From positions 1 through 64,000 of the forward strand of contig PJCV01000002.1 of assembly GCA_002837415.1 (NCBI GenBank): a DNA stretch of 64,000 nt. The letters run 5' to 3'. Positions within the stretch are counted from its first letter, which is position 1; each line of letters starts with the position of its first letter. Position numbers and translations under genes: made by a program. Origin of the DNA: Actinomycetales bacterium SN12. Lineage in GTDB: Bacteria > Actinomycetota > Actinomycetes > Actinomycetales > Microbacteriaceae. The notes beneath the pieces are model-generated. The model was given only the letters and a program-made list of their open reading frames with translations, had not been told where the DNA came from and did no database searches. Below are positions 45,415 to 53,188 of this stretch, piece after piece.

Positions 45415-46443
45415 TCAGCCGAACAGCGCGGCGGCTTCGTCGTAGCGGGCGCGAGGGACGGTGTTCAGCTCGCCCAGCGCCTCGGCGAAGGGCACGCGGA
45501 CGATGTCGGTGCCGCGCATCGCGACCATCTGGCCCCACGCACCGTCGACGAGGGCGTCGGCGGCATGCAGGCCGAGCCGCGTCGCGAGAACCCGGTCGAA
45601 ACCCGACGGCGACCCGCCGCGCTGGATGTGCCCCAGCACGGTGGAACGCGTCTCGATCCCGGTGATCCGCTCGATCTCGGGAGCGAGGATCTCGCTGATG
45701 CCGCCCAGGCGCGGACGGTTGAACGCATCGAGCCCCTTGTCGCTGTAGGCCTCGTCCATGCCCTTGAGCGTGAACCCCTCCGAGACGACGACGAGCGGCG
45801 CGCGCCCGCGCGCGGCGGCGCTGCTGACCAGCGAGCAGATCTCGTCCATCGACATCGGCACCTCGGGGATGCAGATGACGTGCGCACCCGCGGCCATGCC
45901 GGCGTGCAGCGCGATCCAGCCGACGTGGCGGCCCATGACCTCGGCGACCATGCAGCGCTGGTGCGAATCGCCCGTCGTGCGCAGGCGGTCCATCGCGTCG
46001 GTGGCGATGTTCACAGCGGTGTCGAAGCCGAAGGAGTAGTCGGTCGCGCGAAGGTCGTTGTCGATCGTCTTGGGCACGCCGAGCACGTTGATGCCGTCCT
46101 TGGCCAGGCGATCGGCGGCCGCGAGCGTGCCCTCGCCGCCGATCGCGACGATGCCGTCGATCCGATGGCCGTACATCGTCTTTGCGATGTTCTCGGCTCC
46201 CCCACGAGCGCCTTCGTACGGGTTGGTGCGGCTCGTACCGAGGATCGTGCCGCCGACCTTCGACAGCCCCTTCACCTCGTGGCGGGTGAGCGGGAAGAAG
46301 TCGCCGTCGACGACGCCGCGCCAGCCGTCGCGGATGCCGACGAACTCGAGGTCATACGTGGTGGTGCCCTTGAGCACGATGCCGCGGATGACCGCGTTGA
46401 GCCCGGGACAGTCGCCGCCGCTGGTGAGGATGCCGATCTTCAT
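45415..46443 (-). CDS. pfkA: 6-phosphofructokinase
   Basis: PFK phosphorylates fructose 6-phosphate in glycolysis. The 342-aa protein has TSGGDCPGLNAVIRG, IGGEGTLAAADRL, PKTIDNDL and MGRHVGW. Gly in GGEGT is the ATP-type residue, while Lys in PKTIDND is found in the mixed group III that also contains PPi-dependent enzymes, so ATP use is likely but not certain. ATG 46443 has AAGG about 7 nt upstream and a TACCCT -10 at 46469-46474. Confidence 0.93.
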   Translation of the reverse strand: MKIGILTSGGDCPGLNAVIRGIVLKGTTTYDLEFVGIRDGWRGVVDGDFFPLTRHEVKGLSKVGGTILGTSRTNPYEGARGGAENIAKTMYGHRIDGIVAIGGEGTLAAADRLAKDGINVLGVPKTIDNDLRATDYSFGFDTAVNIATDAMDRLRTTGDSHQRCMVAEVMGRHVGWIALHAGMAAGAHVICIPEVPMSMDEICSLVSSAAARGRAPLVVVSEGFTLKGMDEAYSDKGLDAFNRPRLGGISEILAPEIERITGIETRSTVLGHIQRGGSPSGFDRVLATRLGLHAADALVDGAWGQMVAMRGTDIVRVPFAEALGELNTVPRARYDEAAALFG

Positions 46444-46468
46444 GCTGCTGCCTTCGTGCTTCAGGGAA

Positions 46469-46474
46469 AGGGTA
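46469..46474 (-). promoter_or_regulatory. -10 box TACCCT of pfkA
   Basis: TACCCT on the minus strand is about 25 nt before the pfkA ATG, leaving a short leader with AAGG. Confidence 0.4.
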
Positions 46475-46610
46475 GAAGAGGCGACGCTGCCCGTCTCGAC
46501 CCTAGTGCCCCTCGGGCCCGAAAAGCCATTCCGCATGCGCGAAAACGGATGATCTTGCCGACGCCACCGCAGTGATACGAGATTCTTGGGCGGATTCCCC
46601 CGCCGGACGC

Positions 46611-46650
46611 AAAAACGGGCGCCAAGAACCAAAGTTCTTAACGCCCGTTC
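46611..46650 (-). terminator. Rho-independent terminator of the SNF2 gene
   Basis: On the minus strand a stem AACGGGCG..AAGAAC pairs with GTTCTT..CGCCCGTT across a 4-nt loop and runs into TTTTTG. It begins 12 nt past the helicase stop. Confidence 0.85.
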
Positions 46651-46661
46651 TCAGGTTCGCG

Positions 46662-48827
46662 TCACTTCGCGCCCAGAGCCTCCCGCAGCAGGTGCATCAG
46701 CGCAGCCATCTGCACCGACTCGCCCGGCTCCTCCGCGACGGCCTCACCGTCGAGGGCGCGGGCAGCGAGACCCTGCTTCTGGTCGATCAGCTCGGCGATC
46801 TTCGTGTCGAGCGTGTGCGCGGCGATGATGCGCCACGCGGTGACCGGCTCGTCCTGGCCGATGCGGTGCACGCGGTCGATCGCCTGCGTCTGCTCCGCCG
46901 CCGTCCAGCTCAGCTCTGCGAGCACGACGTTGGAGGCGACCTGCAGGTTGACGCCGACGCCGGCTGCGGTGAGCGAGCACACCGCGACGCCCACCTCGGG
47001 ATCGGTGTTGAAGGCGTCGATCGCCTGCTGGCGCACGGGTGTCGTCTGGTCGCCTCGAATCGACACCGACTTGATCCCGGCGGCGGCGAAGTGCGCCTCG
47101 GCCTGATCCATCACGTCGACGTGCTTCGCGAAGAACACGACCTTCCCGACCGACCGCTGCAGCTGGGCGGCATAGTCGGCGGCGAGCAGGGCCTTCGCCT
47201 GACCGATCTTGCGCACCATGGTGAAGACGTTGTCGCCGCCCGCGCCGGCGGCCTTCGACTCCTCGAGTTCGTTGTGGGCGACGAGACGCACGATGTCGTC
47301 GTCGATGCCCTTCGACGAGCTCAGGGACCCACCTGCAGATGTGCCGTGTGCCGCAGTGCGCGCTTCGACGATCCGGCGGTACTTCGCGGCCATGCGCTCG
47401 CCCAGCTCGCGCTCCGCCGCCCGGATGCCGCGGCCGAACTCATCGTCCAGCTGCACCGGCAGATCGGCGATGAGCTTGTCGGGCAGGTCGGCGGCGACGT
47501 CCTTCTTCTTCCGCCGCACGATGCCCATCGAGATGACGGCCTCGCGCGCCTCGGCGTAGAAGGACTTGTCCGCCGGTGTCAGTCCCGTCGCATCGAGCTT
47601 CTCCATCAGCTCCGGCTCGGGCTTCTCGCCGTTCGTCCAGCCGAGGAAGCGCCAGATGGCGTCGAAGTCCTCGACGTCGTTGATCAGCGGCGTGCCCGTC
47701 AGCGCGAGCATCAGCGGATCGCGCGCGCTCTCGCGGATGCGGGCCGCGAGCGCCAGGACGTTCTGCGAGCGCTGCGATGACAGGTTCTTGATGAAGTGCG
47801 CCTCGTCGACGACCATGCCCTTGAGCCCGATCGAGCCGAGCCACGAGAGGTGCCGGTCGAGGATCTCGTAGTTGACGATGAACACATCGGCGAAGGCGTC
47901 GATGTCGGCGCCGTCACCCTGGATCACGGCGGCGCGACGCTGCGGCGTCCATCGCTCGACCTCGCGTGCCCAGTTCATCTTGACCACGTTCGGCACCACG
48001 ACGAGCAGCGGGTAGGCATCCGCGACCGAGGCGGCGAGCACCGACTGCGCGGTCTTGCCGAGGCCGGGCTCGTCGGCGAGCAGGAAGCTGCGGTGTCCCG
48101 AGCGCACGGCCTCGACGAAGCGGGACTGGTGCACCATGACCTCGCGCCCCTTGGGCGAGATGTGGTCGTACTCGGGGGTCGGGGGCAGTTCCATCGTGGC
48201 CGCTCCCCCACCGGCACCCGACTCGAAGGCCTTGTACAGCGGTCCCATGAGCTCCCAGCCGTCGAGCCGGCGGCGGGGCACGGCCGCCGGGCGGGGCGTC
48301 AGGTCGGGGGCCAGGAACGGCGATGCCAGCAGACGCGACTCGACCGCCGGCGGGGTCACCTGCTTCTCGGCGAGCGCGGCCGGAACGACCGGGGTCTGCA
48401 CGATCGGCGCGATGTCGGTGATCACCAGCTCCTCGGGGGCGAGCTCGGCTCCCGACTCGAGCAGCCAGTCACGGCGCATGCGCTTGGCGACGGGCGACGT
48501 CGCCTGGTCGGCCTCGAGCAGCTGGATCAGCGAGGTGTCGCGGGCGGCCGTCTTCGCGAGGATCGTGGCGACGCCGTCGAGCCGCTTGAGCAGCTCGACG
48601 CGGGCGGCGTCGGTCACCTCGGCGTCGGCCTTCACCCTGGCGCGCTCCTCGCGCACCAGGAACGCGATCACCTGGAACTTGACGCGGTTGGTCGGGCCCA
48701 GCTTGGCGCGCTGCGCCTTCGCCTCGATCTCGCGCACCTTGCGTGCGAGGATCGGGATCAGCGGCGCCTCTTCATCTCGACGGGACGTCTTCTTTCGCCG
48801 CGGGGCGGCGGTCGCCGTGCTCGGCAT
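46662..48827 (-). CDS. SNF2-family DEAD/DEAH-box helicase
   Basis: The 721-aa protein has about 190 residues of charged helical N-terminus, then the SNF2 motor: motif I LLADEPGLGKTAQS (about residues 247-260), motif II VVDEAHFIKN, motif III ALTGTPLIND, and the helicase C motifs VVFFAKHVDVMDQAE and DRVHRIGQDEPV. The core resembles SMARCAL1-type single-polypeptide translocases that remodel DNA or protein-DNA complexes. AGGAGGA precedes the ATG. It stands alone between pfkA and ribF; role unknown. Confidence 0.9.
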   Translation of the reverse strand: MPSTATAAPRRKKTSRRDEEAPLIPILARKVREIEAKAQRAKLGPTNRVKFQVIAFLVREERARVKADAEVTDAARVELLKRLDGVATILAKTAARDTSLIQLLEADQATSPVAKRMRRDWLLESGAELAPEELVITDIAPIVQTPVVPAALAEKQVTPPAVESRLLASPFLAPDLTPRPAAVPRRRLDGWELMGPLYKAFESGAGGGAATMELPPTPEYDHISPKGREVMVHQSRFVEAVRSGHRSFLLADEPGLGKTAQSVLAASVADAYPLLVVVPNVVKMNWAREVERWTPQRRAAVIQGDGADIDAFADVFIVNYEILDRHLSWLGSIGLKGMVVDEAHFIKNLSSQRSQNVLALAARIRESARDPLMLALTGTPLINDVEDFDAIWRFLGWTNGEKPEPELMEKLDATGLTPADKSFYAEAREAVISMGIVRRKKKDVAADLPDKLIADLPVQLDDEFGRGIRAAERELGERMAAKYRRIVEARTAAHGTSAGGSLSSSKGIDDDIVRLVAHNELEESKAAGAGGDNVFTMVRKIGQAKALLAADYAAQLQRSVGKVVFFAKHVDVMDQAEAHFAAAGIKSVSIRGDQTTPVRQQAIDAFNTDPEVGVAVCSLTAAGVGVNLQVASNVVLAELSWTAAEQTQAIDRVHRIGQDEPVTAWRIIAAHTLDTKIAELIDQKQGLAARALDGEAVAEEPGESVQMAALMHLLREALGAK

Positions 48828-49023
48828 GCTCCTCCTGAGCGTGAGTACCGAAGTGCCGAAACGGCCTTCGGTTCGTTGCTGTCATCCGCGTGTGGCGCCA
48901 GCCAGGACCGTGCGGATCTCGGTGCTCGGCTGCACGCGCATAGCGGCTGTCGTCGAGCACTGCTTCGAGTTTAGGCCATCCGGCCCTCTCACGCCCACAT
49001 GATACGGCGACCGCGCCGCGGGA

Positions 49024-49971
49024 TCAAGCGAGGCCGAGGCGGCTGCGTGCGACCGACACGTCGTCGGCCATCTGGGCGATGAGGGCATCCATCCCCTCGA
49101 AGGCCACCATGCCACGCAGGTGATCGGTAAACTCGACCGTCACGCGATGCCCGTACAGATCGAGCCCGGTCTCGTCGAGAACATGCGCCTCCACCTGGCG
49201 ACGCTCGACGTCGTCGAACGTCGGGTTGGTGCCGACAGAGATCGCAGCCGGATGCCGGATGCCCGTGTCGTGGTCGTGCAGCCAGCCGGCGTACACGCCG
49301 TCGGCGGGAGCCAGCGCGTCGATCATCTCCGACAGGTTGGCGGTGGGGAATCCCAGCTCGCGGCCGCGCTTGAGACCGTGCACGACCTCGCCGGTCACGG
49401 TGACCGGCCGGCCGAGCACCCCGGCAGCCTGCGCGACGTCGCCGGCGGCGAGCAGCTCGCGCACCCATGTCGAGGAGACCCTGCGTCCGCCGCCTTCCGG
49501 AGTGACGTCGTCGACGACGTCGACGGTGAAGCCGTGCTGCGGTCCGAGCTTCTCCAGCAGCTCGGGGTCACCGGCACCTCCGCGGCCGAAGCGGAAGTCC
49601 CGGCCGACCAGGATCATGGCCGCGTGCAGCGCGTCGACCAGGATGTCGCGGACGAAGTCCTCGGCGGGCACGGATGCCAGCGCGCGGTCGAAGGTGAGCA
49701 CGAGAGTGGCATCCAGGTCGAGCTCGCCGAGAAGCTCGACCTTGCGGTCGATCGCGACCACGTTCTCGGGGCACAGCTCGGGTCGCAGCACCTCGAGGGG
49801 ATTCCGGTCGAAGGTGACGGCGACCGTGCGGGCGCCGATCGCGCGGGCATCCTCGCGCATCCGCTCGATGACCGCGCGGTGCCCGACATGCACGCCGTCG
49901 AACTTGCCGATCGCGATGACCGACCGCCCGAAGTCGGCGGGCACCTCCGACGGATCGCGGAAGACGATCAT
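49024..49971 (-). CDS. ribF: Bifunctional riboflavin kinase/FAD synthetase
   Basis: RibF phosphorylates riboflavin to FMN and adenylates FMN to FAD. The 315-aa protein has the nucleotidyltransferase motif IGKFDGVHVGHRAVI, VGRDFRFGRGGAG and SSTWVRELLAAGD, then the kinase domain with TGEVVHGLKRGRELGFPTANL. ATG 49971 overlaps the preceding membrane-protein gene as ATGA. It is the last gene of the truB transcript. Confidence 0.96.
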   Translation of the reverse strand: MIVFRDPSEVPADFGRSVIAIGKFDGVHVGHRAVIERMREDARAIGARTVAVTFDRNPLEVLRPELCPENVVAIDRKVELLGELDLDATLVLTFDRALASVPAEDFVRDILVDALHAAMILVGRDFRFGRGGAGDPELLEKLGPQHGFTVDVVDDVTPEGGGRRVSSTWVRELLAAGDVAQAAGVLGRPVTVTGEVVHGLKRGRELGFPTANLSEMIDALAPADGVYAGWLHDHDTGIRHPAAISVGTNPTFDDVERRQVEAHVLDETGLDLYGHRVTVEFTDHLRGMVAFEGMDALIAQMADDVSVARSRLGLA

Positions 49972-50435
49972 GCCGAAGCCCCCTGGGGGCGATGGGTGCG
50001 CAGCCACCACAGGCCGAACACGGGCAGCACCAGGGGTATGAAGAGGTAGCCCATGCCGAAGTACGACCACACGCTGTCGTGACCGAACAGCTCCGGCGCC
50101 AGCAAACTGAGGGCGCCGACGACGATGACACCGGTCAGCTCGAAGACGATCGCCACCCAGGCGACCGTGTACCAGCCGCGGCGGTGCGCGAGCACGAGGG
50201 CCAGCGTGGCGAGGATGTACACTCCTGCGGCCAGCGCCGACAGGCTGTATGCCAGCGGTGCCTCGTCGAAGCGGCGGATGACCTGAACGAAGCTGCGACC
50301 GGTGGCAGCCAGGGCCATCACGGCGTAGACGATGACGAGGACTCGGCCGATGCCCGTCATCCGGGCGCGCGAAACGGTGTGGGACATTGCGTCGTCCATC
50401 TTACGCGCGACGACGACCGGCACCGGCGCGGTCAC
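49968..50435 (-). CDS. Four-pass membrane protein between truB and ribF (155 aa)
   Basis: Four hydrophobic helices are visible (about residues 24-44, 58-80, 90-112 and 125-145), with a cytosolic C-terminus RTHRPQGASA. GTG 50435 is chosen because it overlaps the previous stop as GTGA; ATGs at 50399 and 50387 are alternatives. Its stop overlaps ribF as ATGA. No family recognised. The tight coupling suggests co-expression with flavin synthesis or transport, but that is inference. Confidence 0.75.
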   Translation of the reverse strand: MTAPVPVVVARKMDDAMSHTVSRARMTGIGRVLVIVYAVMALAATGRSFVQVIRRFDEAPLAYSLSALAAGVYILATLALVLAHRRGWYTVAWVAIVFELTGVIVVGALSLLAPELFGHDSVWSYFGMGYLFIPLVLPVFGLWWLRTHRPQGASA

Positions 50436-50800
50436 GCGATCTGGATCGTCCAGATCGCGTGCATCCGCCACAGCATGATGCCCAGCGACAGACCGATCAC
50501 GCCCAGGATGACCGTGCTCCACCGCGTGCGATCGAGCAGGGCCCACGCCGTGCCGCCGACGGGCAGCAGAACGGCCGAGACGAGGTAGACCCAGAACTCG
50601 AGCAGGTCGCCGGTGGGCGGGTTGCCGGCGAGCGGGGCGATGATCGCCACGACCACCTGTGCGATGAGCAGCAGCTCGACCAGCAGGAGGCTCCCGACGG
50701 TCCAATCGCTCGGACGGCGTCCGGCGAGTCCCGCGATCAGGCAGAACAGTCCGGCGGCGCACGCGACGGCGATCTGCGTCATGGTGAACCACAGGATCAT
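50432..50800 (-). CDS. Four-pass membrane protein after truB (122 aa)
   Basis: The protein is almost entirely hydrophobic, with about four helices and short polar loops (GRRPSDW, RTRWST). ATG 50800 overlaps the truB stop as ATGA. It overlaps the next membrane gene as GTGA, so truB, both membrane genes and ribF form a chain of coupled genes. The two membrane proteins could be partners. No family recognised. Confidence 0.75.
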   Translation of the reverse strand: MILWFTMTQIAVACAAGLFCLIAGLAGRRPSDWTVGSLLLVELLLIAQVVVAIIAPLAGNPPTGDLLEFWVYLVSAVLLPVGGTAWALLDRTRWSTVILGVIGLSLGIMLWRMHAIWTIQIA

Positions 50801-51690
50801 CCCTGCACCTCCGGCATGTTCATCGCGCTCTTGATGTCCTTCCCTCGCGCCTCGATCACTCCGATGAGCTGACCATCGGGGTCGATCGCCGCGACCTCGG
50901 AACCGGTCAGCCGGCTCGCCTGGCCGTGCAGCCGCTTGCCGTGGCGCAGATCTGTCGCCTCCTCAGCAGTGACCGGCAGAACCGGCATGGTGCGCGCGGC
51001 AGTCTCGGCTGGCGTGAGCATCCTCGCGGAGTCGAGCTCGTCGATGCCGACGGCACCTGCGATCTCGAAGCCGCCGACACGGGTGCGTCGCAGGGCGGTG
51101 AGATGGCCGCCGATGCCCAGCGCCGCGCCCAGATCCCTGGCGAGGGCGCGGATGTACGTTCCCGACGAGCAGTCCACCACGACGTCCAGATCGATGAAGC
51201 CGCCGGCGCGCCGGGTCTCGAGTACGTCGAAGCGCGAGACGGTCACCTGCCGCGCGGCGAGCTCCACCTCTTCGCCCGCTCGCACGCGATCGTACGCGCG
51301 CCTCCCGTCGACCTTGATCGCCGAGACCGAGCTGGGCACCTGGGAGATCGGGCCGGTGAGTGCCGCGATGCCCTCGGCGATGCCGTCGTCGGTGATCGCC
51401 TCGACCGCCGCAGCCTCAGCTGTCGCGACGGGCTCGCCCTCGGCGTCGTCCGTGGTCGTGCGCATACCGAGACGGATGGTGGCCGTGTAGGTCTTGTCGG
51501 CGCCGACGACGTAGGTGAGCAGCCGGGTCGCCCCCTCGATGCCGATCACCAGCAGCCCCGTCGCCATGGGGTCGAGGGTTCCGGCGTGCCCGACCTTGCG
51601 GGTTCCGAAAGCGCGCCTGGTGCGGGCGACGACGTCGTGGCTGGTCAGCCCGCCGGGCTTGTCGACGAGCAGGATGCCGGGTGAGACCAT
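50797..51690 (-). CDS. truB: tRNA pseudouridine(55) synthase
   Basis: TruB makes pseudouridine 55 in the T-arm of tRNAs. The 297-aa protein has KPGGLTSHDVVARTRR, the catalytic Asp in GTLDPMATGLL (about residue 42), YTATIRLG, and CSSGTYIRALARDLG. The ATG has TAGGCT 6 nt upstream, so it has its own leaderless promoter despite lying downstream of rbfA with mutY between them on the other strand. Confidence 0.96.
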   Translation of the reverse strand: MVSPGILLVDKPGGLTSHDVVARTRRAFGTRKVGHAGTLDPMATGLLVIGIEGATRLLTYVVGADKTYTATIRLGMRTTTDDAEGEPVATAEAAAVEAITDDGIAEGIAALTGPISQVPSSVSAIKVDGRRAYDRVRAGEEVELAARQVTVSRFDVLETRRAGGFIDLDVVVDCSSGTYIRALARDLGAALGIGGHLTALRRTRVGGFEIAGAVGIDELDSARMLTPAETAARTMPVLPVTAEEATDLRHGKRLHGQASRLTGSEVAAIDPDGQLIGVIEARGKDIKSAMNMPEVQG

Positions 51691-51696
51691 CCCTCA

Positions 51697-51702
51697 AGCC
51701 TA
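51697..51702 (-). promoter_or_regulatory. -10 box TAGGCT for truB, leaderless
   Basis: TAGGCT on the minus strand is 6 nt from the truB ATG. Confidence 0.5.
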
Positions 51703-51750
51703 GAGCGTGTGCATGCGGTCGCCGTGGGTCGAACGGGGACGCCTGCGACA

Positions 51751-51756
51751 TAGGCT
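51751..51756 (+). promoter_or_regulatory. -10 box TAGGCT for mutY, leaderless
   Basis: TAGGCT is 6 nt from the mutY ATG, divergent from the truB promoter. Confidence 0.5.
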
Positions 51757-51762
51757 GGTCGG

Positions 51763-52665
51763 ATGCCCGTGCCCTCGTCGACGCCCGCCGCCGTATGGCG
51801 TGGCGATCTGCTCGCGTGGTACGCGGCGACAGCGCGCGACCTGCCATGGCGCCGCGAGGAGTTCGCGACCGAGTACGGCGCCTGGGGCACCCTGGTGAGC
51901 GAGTTCATGCTGCAGCAGACGCCGGTGAGCAGGGTCATCCCTCATCTGGACGCGTGGCTGCGCCGCTGGCCGGCCCCCGCGGACATGTCGCAGGCGACTC
52001 CGGCGGAGGTCGTGCATCAGTGGGCGAATCTCGGCTACCCGCGGCGTGCTCTGTGGTTGCACCGCGCGGCGATCGAGATCGTCGAGCGTCACGAGGGCAT
52101 CGTGCCGCGCGAAGTGCCCGCCCTGCTCGCCCTCTCCGGGATCGGCGAGTACACCGCACGCGCCGTGGCGGTCTTCCACTACGGCGACCGGCATCCGGTC
52201 GTCGACACGAACACGCGTCGCGTGATCGCCAGGGCGGTCGACGGCCGCTCGCAGCCCGGCCCGCCCGCGAAGCGGGATCTCACGCGGATGGCAGACCTCC
52301 TCCCCGACGACGTCACGGAGTCGGCGATCTTCAACGCCGCCATGATGGAGCTCGGCGCGGTGGTCTGCACGGCGCGCGCGCCCAAGTGCGAGGTCTGCCC
52401 TCTGGCATCCGGATGCGCGTGGCTGGCCGCAGGCCGGCCCGACACCGGCGACTCGCGTCGCCGGCAGGCGCGCTACGAGGGGTCGGATCGTCAGGCGCGC
52501 GGGGCCGTGCTCCGCGCCCTGCGCGTCGCGCCCGACCACCGGCTGGCGGCGGAGTCGGTCGCCGCCGACTGGCCGGATGCCGTGCAGCGCGACCGCGCCA
52601 TTGACTCGCTCATCGCCGACGGGCTCGTCGAGGCGACCGCCGGGATGCTGATGCTGCCCCGGTGA
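51763..52665 (+). CDS. mutY: A/G-specific adenine glycosylase
   Basis: MutY removes adenine mispaired with 8-oxoguanine. The 300-aa protein has SEFMLQQTPV (catalytic Glu about 47), the helix-hairpin-helix LSGIGEYTARA, PVVDTNTRR (Asp about 147), and a 4Fe-4S loop CTARAPKCEVCPLASGC with C-x6-C-x2-C-x5-C spacing. It lacks the C-terminal MutT-like domain that reads 8-oxoG in E. coli MutY, common for actinobacterial forms. It is inserted on the opposite strand inside the rbfA-truB cluster. Confidence 0.93.
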   Translation: MPVPSSTPAAVWRGDLLAWYAATARDLPWRREEFATEYGAWGTLVSEFMLQQTPVSRVIPHLDAWLRRWPAPADMSQATPAEVVHQWANLGYPRRALWLHRAAIEIVERHEGIVPREVPALLALSGIGEYTARAVAVFHYGDRHPVVDTNTRRVIARAVDGRSQPGPPAKRDLTRMADLLPDDVTESAIFNAAMMELGAVVCTARAPKCEVCPLASGCAWLAAGRPDTGDSRRRQARYEGSDRQARGAVLRALRVAPDHRLAAESVAADWPDAVQRDRAIDSLIADGLVEATAGMLMLPR

Positions 52666-52672
52666 ACGGGAT

Positions 52673-52704
52673 CGGCGTCAGTCCTCGTCGGCGTCAGTCC
52701 TCGT
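52673..52704. repeat. 16-bp perfect tandem duplication at the rbfA 3' end
   Basis: The unit cggcgtcagtcctcgt occurs twice without spacer and covers the rbfA stop codon. Confidence 0.7.
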
Positions 52705-53122
52705 CCTCGTCGTCGCGACGGTACGGGTCGGCCTCGCCGGCGTGCGTCGCGGACGACGCAAGCTTCGCCACCTCCGCGTCGCGCTCGCGCGCCTCGCGCA
52801 GAAGGTCGGCGATGTGGCCGGCGCTTTCGGGCAGCGCGTCGGGGATGAACTCGAGCGTGGGCACGAGGCGCACGTTGAGCTGACGGCCGACCTCCTTGCG
52901 CAGCAGTCCGGTCGCCGAGTTGAGGGCCGCGCCGCTGGCGACGCGCTCCTCATCCGTGCCGAGCACCGTGTAGAACACCGAGGCGTGCTGCAGGTCGCCT
53001 GAGACGCGCACCTCCGTGATGGTCACGAATCCGAGGCGCGGATCGCGCAGCCCCTTCTCGAGGCGCTCGGCGAGGATGACGCGGATGCGATCCGCGAGTC
53101 GTGCCTGTCGTTCTCCAGCCAT
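52694..53122 (-). CDS. rbfA: 30S ribosome-binding factor A
   Basis: RbfA helps mature the 5' end of 16S rRNA in the small subunit. The 142-aa KH-like protein has RLADRIRVILAERLEKGLRDPRLGFVTITEVRVSGDL (over several elements), and YYTVLGTDEERV-type FYTVLG. The acidic C-terminus ends DDEDED. ATG 53122 (MAGERQARL) has AGGGA about 8 nt upstream. It follows infB by 66 nt. Confidence 0.95.
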   Translation of the reverse strand: MAGERQARLADRIRVILAERLEKGLRDPRLGFVTITEVRVSGDLQHASVFYTVLGTDEERVASGAALNSATGLLRKEVGRQLNVRLVPTLEFIPDALPESAGHIADLLREARERDAEVAKLASSATHAGEADPYRRDDEDED

Positions 53123-53188
53123 TTTCCTGTTCCCTGTGAGGACGAATGAGGGGCGCCTTGCGGCGCCCCTCACATCGTATGGACTCGA

